Origin: a candidate division WWE3 bacterium RIFCSPLOWO2_12_FULL_36_10
GTDB taxonomy: Bacteria; Patescibacteriota; WWE3; UBA101185; UBA10185
Assembly: GCA_001772985.1 (NCBI GenBank)
Contig: MEVN01000044.1
Coordinates: forward strand, 1-11,717
Length of the DNA: 11,717 nt
Reading direction: 5' to 3'
Shown here: one piece after another, positions 1-5,372 of the stretch
Layout: each line of letters starts with the position of its first letter
How positions within the stretch are numbered: the stretch's first letter is position 1
Made by a program: the position numbers and the translations under genes
The notes under the pieces: generated by a model
What the model was told of the DNA's origin: nothing
The model's input: only the letters and a program-made list of their open reading frames with translations
Database searches by the model: none

Positions 1-2
1 CA

Positions 3-158
3 GACGTTGTTGAAAGGCTAATGGCAGGAGTTAGATCGGGATTTAGCTATTGTGGCGCCAGAAATATAAACGAACTCTGGGAAAAAGCTGAATTTATTAG
101 AATTACTCATACCGGACTTCATGAAAATGGCGTTCACAACGTACATCAAATAGGGTAG
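3..158 (+). CDS. guaB: IMP dehydrogenase, C-terminal end (5' partial)
   Basis: The frame starting at base 3 reads 51 residues to a TAG stop, and the gene is cut by the left window edge. The visible segment matches the C-terminal end of IMP dehydrogenase, which oxidises IMP to XMP in the cytosol as the committed step to GMP. The diagnostic part is G-V-R-S-G-F-S-Y-C-G-A-R-N-I, equivalent to the family's G-(L/M)-R-S-G-M-G-Y-x-G motif. It is followed by a short helix and F-I-R-I-T-x-x-G-L-x-E-(N/S), the usual end of the barrel, with a tail in H-N-V. GMP reductase is a possible alternative, but the ending fits GuaB better. The gene converges on the xer gene with 14 bases between the stops and no obvious terminator. 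The catalytic Cys loop and any CBS domains lie outside the window. Confidence 0.9.
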   Translation, partial: DVVERLMAGVRSGFSYCGARNINELWEKAEFIRITHTGLHENGVHNVHQIG

Positions 159-172
159 TCTAGTAACTGTTT

Positions 173-1141
173 CTACTCCCCAATATCTTTGTGATATTTC
201 TTATGAATATCTTTCAATTGACGGTTTGTGATATGAGTATAAATTTGCGTAGTTGAAACATTTGAATGCCCTAAAAGTTCTTGAACGCTTCTTAAATCAG
301 CACCTTCTCGCAATAGCCCAGTTGCATAACTATGTCTTAACGTATGCGGAGTTGCATCAACTGCAATTCCGGCTCTTAAAACGTATTTTTTAACCAGTCT
401 TTGAACACTTCTTGGGGTTAATCTTAAAGAATCTCCATCTAAATCATTTTCTTCCATTCTTTTTCCGCTATACCTTAAGAATAAAGGTTCAAAGTCATCC
501 CTTCTTGTCGTCATATATTTAGAAATCCATGCTTTCGCTTGAGAACTAACATAAACAGTACGAACTTTTCTTCCTTTTCCTACTACGCTAAATTCTCCGG
601 TTTCCAAATTTACATCACCAACATTTAATTTTGTAAGCTCACTAACTCTAAGGCCAGTACTAAAAAGCATTTCTAAAATTGCGCGGTCGCGAACTCCAGA
701 GCGTCTGTTTAAATCCTGAACATTAAACAACGCTTTTAATTGATCTCCTTCTAAAACTTTTGGGATTCGAGCTTCTGCTTTACCCAATGTAATTTGGTCG
801 GGTGATAAAACTTTTAAATTTTCCTCAACTATTAAATATTTTAAAAATGATCTTATCGAAACCATAAAAGTTTTTTGAGTTGACTTTTTATATTCTTCTC
901 GCGACTTTGAACTAATCCGTCTATTTAAATCTATTCTATATTTTTTTACACTTTCAGAGTCTATGTCTAAAACATCAAGTAAATCTTTTCCAAAATATTT
1001 TTTAAGCCACGAAATAAAATCGATTAGATAAAAGTGATACATTTTTATAGTATTCTGTGAAAGATTTTTTTCCACTTCACAAAATTCCAAATATCTAATT
1101 AAAAGTTTCTCAAGATTATTTCTAGATGATGTTTGTGTCAT
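173..1141 (-). CDS. xer: Xer-type tyrosine site-specific recombinase
   Basis: A 322-residue tyrosine recombinase of the XerC/XerD class, slightly longer than the usual ~300. Residues ~8-110 form the N-terminal SAM-like core-binding domain (phage integrase N-terminal type). Residues ~125-310 form the catalytic domain with a complete set of active-site residues: R165 (G-L-R-V-S-E-L), K189 (G-K-G-R-K), H266 and R269 (P-H-T-L-R-H), H292 (L-L-G-H) and the nucleophile Y301 (Q-I-Y-T-H). Family members make a 3'-phosphotyrosine intermediate on paired 11-base arms, normally to resolve chromosome dimers at dif with FtsK. The start is the ATG at 1141, and no good Shine-Dalgarno precedes it. A dif-like site lies about 400 bases upstream (1544-1571). 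Single-recombinase systems such as XerS/difSL and XerH/difH also keep the site next to the gene. An integrase of a mobile element is the alternative, but no other element genes are visible. Confidence 0.93.
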   Translation of the reverse strand: MTQTSSRNNLEKLLIRYLEFCEVEKNLSQNTIKMYHFYLIDFISWLKKYFGKDLLDVLDIDSESVKKYRIDLNRRISSKSREEYKKSTQKTFMVSIRSFLKYLIVEENLKVLSPDQITLGKAEARIPKVLEGDQLKALFNVQDLNRRSGVRDRAILEMLFSTGLRVSELTKLNVGDVNLETGEFSVVGKGRKVRTVYVSSQAKAWISKYMTTRRDDFEPLFLRYSGKRMEENDLDGDSLRLTPRSVQRLVKKYVLRAGIAVDATPHTLRHSYATGLLREGADLRSVQELLGHSNVSTTQIYTHITNRQLKDIHKKYHKDIGE

Positions 1142-1168
1142 ATTAATTTTAAAAATTCAACCTGGGGC

Positions 1169-1197
1169 ATTCTAGAGCCTCATGGCAGGCCTGTCTG
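1169..1197 (-). promoter_or_regulatory. Possible promoter of the xer gene
   Basis: On the minus strand, CAGACA (1197-1192, 4 of 6 consensus matches) is followed after exactly 17 bases by TAGAAT (1174-1169, 5 of 6 matches). The -10 lies 27 bases before the xer ATG, which would give a ~20-base leader. The -35 overlaps a palindromic-type repeat at 1190-1205. This is a pattern match only and is weaker than the other promoters called here. Confidence 0.3.
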
Positions 1198-1205
1198 CGA
1201 AGCGG
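1190..1205. repeat. Short palindromic repeat, copy 1 (divergent)
   Basis: CCTGTCTGCGAAGCGG resembles the two palindromes at 4814-4831 and 5303-5318, sharing the CCTG...CTGCG(C/A)AG core. It can form TCTGC-GAA-GCGGA with one G-T pair. It is the most degraded of the three copies and the only intergenic one. Confidence 0.35.
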
Positions 1206-1255
1206 ATTAAGTTGCCAGTACAATGATATTACCAGATATTACTAATTGTAACAAC

Positions 1256-1289
1256 AAAAAAGCTCCTGTTTCCAAGAGCTTCTTTTTTT
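1256..1289. terminator. Bidirectional intrinsic terminator
   Basis: AAGCTC (1260-1265) pairs with GAGCTT (1276-1281), and two more pairs close a TTTC tetraloop after one mismatch. Seven T follow on the plus strand (1283-1289). On the minus strand the stem is followed by six T and a T-rich tract (complement of 1261 leftwards). It would stop readthrough from the yebC-ruvC-membrane protein operon before xer, and transcription in the opposite direction. Confidence 0.75.
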
Positions 1290-1543
1290 ACCTTGCAATA
1301 TGCAGAGATAAGGTACTACCAGACCTAATTTACTTATACCAATTCAAACAACGCATGTCAATGAATGAGTAAAATCCAAACGGGAAATGTTAAGTAAAAA
1401 GACACAAAGGTGAAAAGGGGAATAAGAATATATTTCGGGATTAAACCAAATTATCAATTAATTAAATATAAAATTTTCAAAACAAAAAATAAAAAAAAGC
1501 AAGAGAAAAACAAAGAAGGGGATAAAAAGTTAAGATATGTTAG

Positions 1544-1571
1544 ACGTCGTATAATGTATGTTTAACGACAT
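1544..1571. other. dif-like Xer recombination site
   Basis: This 28-base site has the canonical 11-6-11 layout: left arm ACGTCGTATAA (1544-1554), centre TGTATG (1555-1560), right arm TTTAACGACAT (1561-1571). The arms are inverted copies matching at 8 of 11 positions. Against E. coli dif recalled from memory, 16 of 28 bases match, including the run ATAATGTAT (1551-1559) across the left cleavage boundary. The site is intergenic, sits upstream of a complete Xer recombinase gene, and lies near the point where GC skew reverses. The right arm departs from the usual XerD-arm consensus. A -10 box coincidence (TATAAT at 1550-1555) is the alternative, but no matching -35 lies 16-18 bases upstream. Confidence 0.55.
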
Positions 1572-1741
1572 CCAGTGTTAGCAAAGACCGAAAAATCAAA
1601 TAGACGTGCAAAATAGGGGGTAATGAATTAAATTGCATTCGTAATGTTTTAAATTAAGTAATAATCATTTAATAATTAAATTTATATCTTGTGTAATTAT
1701 TAGTTTATAGTACAAAGAGTGAGCTCTAAACCCTCCTAAGG

Positions 1742-1750
1742 TTATCCACA
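1742..1750 (+). promoter_or_regulatory. Isolated perfect DnaA box
   Basis: TTATCCACA matches the strong DnaA box consensus exactly. I found no second close match in the gene-free region, and the GC-skew polarity is that of a terminus, so an origin is unlikely. It may be a chance match or an isolated DnaA-binding site. Confidence 0.35.
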
Positions 1751-1943
1751 CCTAAACCTATGCCCCAGTCAACGAAGTATGACAAACCTACAACTATAAG
1801 ATGAAACTAAAATGTATGACGATCATAACTATGACAATTGTACCTTGGGATTATCACTCTTAAGTATTAATTGCTATAGGACTATGAACCCAAAAATTAC
1901 CCTAATGTCACTTCCCCGCTCTCCCTACGCCTCCTTGTCATGC

Positions 1944-2759
1944 TTACGGCTTAAAGACAATTAAAATAAGGAAAAAAGTAAGAGCAATTAAAACGTATTC
2001 TACTATATGCTTCTTATTCAATGAATTTCTACAATGGGACTGGGTATAGTCTAGAGTTCCCATTAGAATCGATGATACAAACAACGACCTTAGAAACGAT
2101 TCAGTTGGAAAAAATGAAACCGCAGTACTTAAAGCAAAAACTATGAACATAACTCTAAAACTTAACACCAACCTCTCCCCCGCTCCGATTTGTCTTGCAC
2201 CATCTTCAACCTCTTCTGTTTTAATTAAATATATAGCAAATAAAAATGACGAAATAGAAACTATTAAATTTTGAATAAATGAATTTACATCAACTTTAAA
2301 AATGCCGGCGAAGAAAGGAATAGCAGTAATGATTAATAAAATATTATTCCAAGTAACAGCGACCCTAAACAAAGGAATTGTTTTTTCATTTTCACTAGTT
2401 ACAAAAAATATATTATTAACAAGAGAAAGAACATACAAAAGAGCCCCAACTAAAACTATTGCTAAAATTTTAACCAGAAATCCAAGATTTGGAAAATATT
2501 GCAATGAAAGTAATGCACCTCCAACTAAATGTAAAGGTAAGAGCAAGACCGGTATAAAATTGCTTTTATTAATGTTTGGGACTTGAGTAACATATGTGCC
2601 AATAAATATAACTGCAAAAACCAAAATTGTGCTGGCAAATCGTGCAAATCCTTGAGTATAAGAAACCGCAAGGAGCAAAACAACAACGAACAACGAAAAA
2701 ATCATAAATCGAGTTTTCTTTCCAATATTTAAGGTCTTTAATAAATTTAAATTAATCAT
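1944..2759 (-). CDS. Polytopic membrane protein of unknown function
   Basis: A 271-residue, highly hydrophobic protein with about eight membrane segments, roughly at residues 17-35, 41-59, 68-87, 94-116, 136-154, 161-179, 199-217 and 251-269. A ninth, weaker one lies near 221-237. The loop T-S-E-N-E-K-T-I-P-L-F-R-V-A-V-T-W (121-137) and the polar stretch 181-196 (E-E-V-E-D-G-A-R-Q-I-G-A-G-E-R) are the best candidates for conserved functional segments. I do not recognise a transporter or enzyme motif. The ATG overlaps the ruvC stop by four bases (ATGA), so it is the last gene of the yebC-ruvC operon and probably translationally coupled. Its place after ruvC does not by itself show a role in DNA repair. 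Confidence 0.8.
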   Translation of the reverse strand: MINLNLLKTLNIGKKTRFMIFSLFVVVLLLAVSYTQGFARFASTILVFAVIFIGTYVTQVPNINKSNFIPVLLLPLHLVGGALLSLQYFPNLGFLVKILAIVLVGALLYVLSLVNNIFFVTSENEKTIPLFRVAVTWNNILLIITAIPFFAGIFKVDVNSFIQNLIVSISSFLFAIYLIKTEEVEDGARQIGAGERLVLSFRVMFIVFALSTAVSFFPTESFLRSLFVSSILMGTLDYTQSHCRNSLNKKHIVEYVLIALTFFLILIVFKP

Positions 2760-3271
2760 TTCTTTTTCTTAGCATAAGCTTTAGCCCTATATAAAGGGTT
2801 GTGCTCTTTTTCTAAAAAGCAAAGTACCATAGCAACCGCATCGCATGCGTCATCAGGCTTAATGACTTCCTTCAATTTTAAACAATCTTTAACAGCTATT
2901 TGAACAACTTTCTTATCCGATCTTCCATAGCCTGTTAAAACTAACTTAGCTTCAAGTGCTGTGTATTCAAACAAATCCATTTTTCCACGTGAAGCAACAA
3001 GTAAAGAAATTCCCCTCGCCTGCCCCACCGTTATTGCGGTTTTAGTGTTTGTGTTAAAAAACAATTTTTCAACAACCATAACAGTAGGAATATGTTTTTT
3101 TGCTATTTCACTTAGCGTCTTATATAAAAGGTTGAGTCTATTTTGCATCAACTCATCCGCATTCGTCGAAACCACAGCAGTTTCAATTAAAACCGGCTTT
3201 TTGCCTTTTTCAAAACTCAGCACAGCATAGCCGGTACTTGCGGTGCCGGGATCAATTCCCAAAATAATCAT
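2756..3271 (-). CDS. ruvC: Crossover junction endodeoxyribonuclease RuvC
   Basis: A 171-residue protein of normal RuvC length. RuvC cleaves Holliday junctions symmetrically as a dimer, usually with the RuvAB branch-migration motor. The four acidic metal ligands of the RNase H-like fold are visible: D7 (G-I-D-P-G), E68 (V-V-E-K-L-F-F), D141 and D144 (D-A-C-D-A-V-A). The glycine/serine-rich substrate loop follows E68 (N-T-N-T-K-T-A-I-T-V-G-Q-A-R-G). The C-terminus ends in a basic run (A-K-K-K-K). The ATG overlaps the yebC stop by four bases (ATGA), and its TGA stop overlaps the next ATG in the same way, so the three genes form one tightly coupled operon. RuvA and RuvB are not in this window. 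The yebC-ruvC adjacency is common in bacteria. Confidence 0.97.
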   Translation of the reverse strand: MIILGIDPGTASTGYAVLSFEKGKKPVLIETAVVSTNADELMQNRLNLLYKTLSEIAKKHIPTVMVVEKLFFNTNTKTAITVGQARGISLLVASRGKMDLFEYTALEAKLVLTGYGRSDKKVVQIAVKDCLKLKEVIKPDDACDAVAMVLCFLEKEHNPLYRAKAYAKKKK

Positions 3272-3840
3272 ATTATAGCTGCTCCATAATTTCCGGCGGA
3301 AGGAAAGTCAAAATTAGCAAAAACATCGGTTACATCATCATGATCGTCAAGAATGTCATATAAATTTTCAAGTTTTTTAGCAATCTCTAAATTATCAATC
3401 GTTACGGTAAAAGATGGGTTTTTAGGATCAGAATGAAAAATATATGAAGTACAGCCTAATACACCCAAGGTTCCCCCACCGCGTGAAAAAATGTTTCTAA
3501 TATCAGCAACTGTTCGATTTTTATTATCTGTTAAACATTTAACCATAAAGGCTACACCGTGTGGCCCGTATCCCTCGTATACAACTTCTTCAAAAACAGC
3601 ATCTCCGGATGAAACTCCCAAACCTTTCAGAATTGCCCGTTCTATATTATCTTTTGGCATTCTGGCTTCTTTTGCCTTATCTACGGCAAGTCTAAGAGCC
3701 GGATTTGCATCTACGTCTCCCCCGCCCTGTCTCGCAGCAATAGTTATAGCTCGAACAACTTTAGTAAAATTTTGGCTTCTTTTTGCATCATTAACGGCTT
3801 TATCTCTTTTAATTGTTGACCATTTAGAATGCCCGCTCAT
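3268..3840 (-). CDS. yebC: Compact YebC/TACO1-family protein
   Basis: A 190-residue protein opening with the family signature M-S-G-H-S-K-W-S-T-I-K, which fixes the start at the ATG at 3840. Upstream in-frame ATGs (to 3897) would add a non-conserved leader. YebC proteins act in the cytosol as translation factors that relieve ribosome stalling, and were earlier annotated as transcriptional regulators. Conserved blocks: G-G-G-D-V-D-A-N-P-A-L-R (39-50), Y-E-G-Y-G-P-H-G-V-A (88-97), D-N-K-N-R-T-V-A-D-I-R (105-115) and F-S-R-G-G-G-T-L-G (118-126). It then jumps from S-Y-I-F-H (132-136) almost directly to the C-terminal L-Y-D-I-L-D-D-H-D-D-V-T-D-V-F (160-174). Typical members are ~240-250 residues, so about 55-60 residues of the inserted alpha/beta domain are missing without a frameshift. 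First gene of the yebC-ruvC operon. Confidence 0.93.
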   Translation of the reverse strand: MSGHSKWSTIKRDKAVNDAKRSQNFTKVVRAITIAARQGGGDVDANPALRLAVDKAKEARMPKDNIERAILKGLGVSSGDAVFEEVVYEGYGPHGVAFMVKCLTDNKNRTVADIRNIFSRGGGTLGVLGCTSYIFHSDPKNPSFTVTIDNLEIAKKLENLYDILDDHDDVTDVFANFDFPSAGNYGAAII

Positions 3841-3867
3841 TGGCGTAATCATACCAAAAAAACAAAG

Positions 3868-3897
3868 ATTATGACAGTTTAATATCATACTTGACAA
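3868..3897 (-). promoter_or_regulatory. Promoter of the yebC-ruvC operon
   Basis: On the minus strand TTGTCA (3897-3892, 5 of 6 matches) is followed after 18 bases by CATAAT (3873-3868, 5 of 6 matches). Transcription would start near 3861, leaving a ~20-base leader before the yebC ATG at 3840 without a recognisable Shine-Dalgarno. Its -35 overlaps the -35 of the divergent TPR-gene promoter. Confidence 0.6.
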
Positions 3898-3918
3898 AGT
3901 TTTTGCATCTGATAACCT
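3891..3918 (+). promoter_or_regulatory. Promoter of the TPR gene, near-leaderless
   Basis: A perfect TTGACA (3891-3896) is followed after 16 bases by TAACCT (3913-3918, a weak -10 with 3 of 6 matches). The ATG is at 3926, only seven bases after the -10, so the transcript would begin at or next to the start codon. The -35 core TTGACAA is nearly self-complementary and is shared with the divergent yebC promoter. Confidence 0.5.
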
Positions 3919-3925
3919 TCAAAAA

Positions 3926-4606
3926 ATGAGCCAGAGACTAACAATTTTATCCCAACTTGCAGTTAAAGCGTCTTTAGAAGGAAAATGGAAAGATGCTGTA
4001 GAACTTAATTCCCAAATACTTGAAATTGATCCACATGACTTAAGCGCAAGAAACAGACTCGGAAGGGCCTATCTTCAGATATCAGAATTTTTAAAAGCTA
4101 AAAAATGTTTTGAGGAGGTGCTTGAACTAGATCCTATAAATTCAACAGCTAAAAAAAATATTCTAATGGCGAAAAGTAAAAAGAAGGAATCTGTTAAAAA
4201 TCCAAATGTTGAAAGATCACTCATTAAAGAACCAGGTACTACAACTGAAGAATATATAAACATTACCGCAAAAAGAATAACCTCGGACTCATTAAAGCCT
4301 GGAGAAGCCCTATATTTAAGGGTTGATAAAAAAACTACAAACATATTTAAACTGGATTTAAAACAAAAACCCGAAATACTGCTTGGAAAGATCGAAGGCC
4401 CCGTTGCAACGAGGTTATCAAGAGCTAAAAACTTAGGAGCATATCTTATTGCCCATTTTATAAGTGGAAAAGGAAAAACAGCGAAAATCATGATTAGATC
4501 AACAATTCCGGTTTTCAAATCTGAAAGACAAGAAGTTAAGCCGTACATGAAAAAAGGAACAATAGAAGAGTCCGAAATTGAGATTCCAATGCTAGACGAA
4601 GCCTAA
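3926..4606 (+). CDS. TPR protein with an unrecognised C-terminal domain
   Basis: A 226-residue protein with no signal peptide or membrane segment, so probably cytosolic. Two tetratricopeptide repeats are clear at ~6-39 (A-V-K-A-S-L-E-G-K-W-K-D-A-V-E-L-N-S-Q-I) and ~40-73 (R-L-G-R-A-Y-L-Q then F-E-E-V-L-E-L-D-P). A charged linker follows (~82-115), then a compact domain of alternating strands at ~120-200 (P-G-E-A-L-Y-L-R-V-D, I-L-L-G-K-I-E-G-P-V-A-T-R-L, T-A-K-I-M-I). The tail is acidic. TPRs bind partner proteins. The C-terminal domain faintly recalls a small beta-barrel with a G-K-I-x-G-x-V-A-x-x-L turn, HIRAN-like at most, and I cannot assign it. The gene is transcribed divergently from yebC-ruvC and converges on the 4609-5334 gene with two bases between the stops. 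Confidence 0.85.
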   Translation: MSQRLTILSQLAVKASLEGKWKDAVELNSQILEIDPHDLSARNRLGRAYLQISEFLKAKKCFEEVLELDPINSTAKKNILMAKSKKKESVKNPNVERSLIKEPGTTTEEYINITAKRITSDSLKPGEALYLRVDKKTTNIFKLDLKQKPEILLGKIEGPVATRLSRAKNLGAYLIAHFISGKGKTAKIMIRSTIPVFKSERQEVKPYMKKGTIEESEIEIPMLDEA

Positions 4607-4608
4607 TT

Positions 4609-5334
4609 CTATCTTAAATCATCATCATTTAAACTAGGAGTTACCGATGTAACAGGTTTAATTGGTGGTTTTGGGGCTATTTTTACCTCGGGCAATGGCT
4701 TGGCTACAACAGGTTTCACCGGTAACGGCTTTGCTACAACTTCACTTCTCGGTTTTGCTTTAAGCGGAGCAGGAGAAACAGGGTTAATAGTACTTGCAGG
4801 TTTTGTGGTTATTCCTGCCTGCGCAGACAGGACTTTACTAAGGGCTGCAAATTCAGCTGTTGGATTATCTTCCGGAAATTGAACTAATACTTTATCGTTT
4901 AATGAAACCTTATTGTACTCAATTACGCTATCCACTATTCTATACGATCCGCTTGGTGTTATTGCGTGCCACTTACCGTCCTTTTTTACCATCATTCCCT
5001 CTTCAAGTTTCCTCTTAACTTTACTTATTTGTTTAAAAAAGTTTCTTCCTTCGCGATTTATCATTTTTAAACCATCGCCAACAATTAATAATGATTTTGC
5101 AGCATAGTTTGAGGGAACTTCAAATTTCTTTCCGTCTTTTGTTACCATATAAATACCGTCAAACACACCCTCAATACCGGGGATATCTTTAAACGACGGG
5201 CTAGCTGATTCTTTTTCAATTTGGGATAATAGCTCTCTTGCGTGCCTTAAACTTCTCTCAACATCGTTTAAAGCGGAGGATACTTTTGATAAGCTCTGAT
5301 TTACCTGCGAAGGCAGGTTTGGTTGAGTAGGCAT
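4609..5334 (-). CDS. Coiled-coil protein with beta-rich core and Lys/Pro tail
   Basis: A 241-residue protein from the ATG at 5334. An in-frame TTG at 5361 would put the start upstream of the -10 box. Residues ~11-42 form an amphipathic helix or coiled coil (V-N-Q-S-L-S-K-V-S-S-A-L-N-D-V-E-R). Residues ~54-165 look like two small beta-rich units: G-V-F-D-G-I-Y-M-V...D-G-K-K-F-E-V-P-S-N-Y-A-A-K-S, then D-G-K-W-H-A-I...S-Y-R-I-V. Residues ~183-230 are a low-complexity Lys/Pro/Val tail with V-A-K-P-L-P twice (200-205 and 210-215). From memory, proteins with this core are common in CPR genomes and lack a known role. There is no signal peptide. Two short palindromic repeats are embedded in frame (4814-4831 and 5303-5318). 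It lies 38 bases after the VirD4-like gene with its own promoter. Confidence 0.85.
   Translation of the reverse strand: MPTQPNLPSQVNQSLSKVSSALNDVERSLRHARELLSQIEKESASPSFKDIPGIEGVFDGIYMVTKDGKKFEVPSNYAAKSLLIVGDGLKMINREGRNFFKQISKVKRKLEEGMMVKKDGKWHAITPSGSYRIVDSVIEYNKVSLNDKVLVQFPEDNPTAEFAALSKVLSAQAGITTKPASTINPVSPAPLKAKPRSEVVAKPLPVKPVVAKPLPEVKIAPKPPIKPVTSVTPSLNDDDLR
4814..4831. repeat. Short palindromic repeat, copy 2 (inside a gene)
   Basis: CCTGCCTGCGCAGACAGG is an 18-base palindrome with one mismatched pair (C4818/A4827). It lies in frame in the 4609-5334 gene and encodes about V-L-S-A-Q-A-G (residues 168-174), just after the conserved core and before the Lys/Pro tail. Confidence 0.55.
5303..5318. 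repeat. Short palindromic repeat, copy 3 (inside a gene)
   Basis: ACCTGCGAAGGCAGGT has perfect 6-base arms (ACCTGC/GCAGGT) around GAAG. It encodes N-L-P-S-Q-V (residues 6-11) near the N-terminus of the same protein that carries copy 2. It is related to copy 2 by the CCTGC...GCAGG core. Confidence 0.55.
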
Positions 5335-5341
5335 ATGTGGT

Positions 5342-5350
5342 ATTGTACCA
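5342..5350 (-). promoter_or_regulatory. Extended -10 promoter, near-leaderless
   Basis: The minus strand reads TGG-TACAAT: an extended -10 with TG one base before a hexamer matching 5 of 6 positions (5347-5342). No good -35 is seen. The ATG at 5334 follows after seven bases, so the mRNA would start at or within a base or two of the start codon. This supports the ATG at 5334. Confidence 0.5.
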
Positions 5351-5372
5351 TACAAACCCAAAAACTCACCGA

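Larger units (their letters stand above)
1142..1943. other. Gene-free region with terminus-like features
   Basis: About 800 bases with no convincing coding sequence or RNA gene. It contains the xer promoter candidate, a bidirectional terminator (1256-1289), a nested inverted repeat TACCTT/AAGGTA (1289-1294 and 1310-1315, with GCA-ATA-TGC inside), an A-rich tract (1441-1530), a dif-like site (1544-1571), a very AT-rich tract (1621-1700) and a perfect DnaA box (1742-1750). By hand count the + strand has 33 G and 13 C in 1381-1560, 28 G and 22 C in 1561-1740, and 26 G and 54 C in 1741-1943. The strand bias therefore reverses inside noncoding DNA. I see no ribosomal, transfer or CRISPR RNA here. 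Confidence 0.6.

Noticed and set aside
1142..1255. tRNA or small structured RNA upstream of xer
   Set aside because: The GC-rich patch around 1161-1205 does not fold into a cloverleaf, has no T-loop motif, and is better explained by a promoter and a degraded palindromic repeat.
1550..1555. TATAAT as a promoter -10 in the gene-free region
   Set aside because: No acceptable -35 lies 16-18 bases upstream and no gene follows on the plus strand. The hexamer is better explained as part of the dif-like site.
173..1571. Integrated mobile element using the Xer-like recombinase
   Set aside because: No second attachment site, excisionase, phage or conjugation gene is visible nearby. The recombinase has typical Xer proportions and a single dif-like site.
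1142..1943. Replication origin (perfect DnaA box plus AT-rich tracts)
   Set aside because: Only one DnaA box was found, no dnaA/dnaN/rpmH genes are nearby, and the noncoding GC skew changes from G-rich to C-rich left to right, which is terminus and not origin polarity.
3841..3897. Longer YebC starting at 3897
   Set aside because: The family begins with M-S-G-H-S-K-W. The upstream codons overlap the promoter and encode a non-conserved leader.
5335..5361. TTG start at 5361 for the coiled-coil/Lys-Pro protein
   Set aside because: It lies upstream of the extended -10 box, and a regular ATG follows at 5334.
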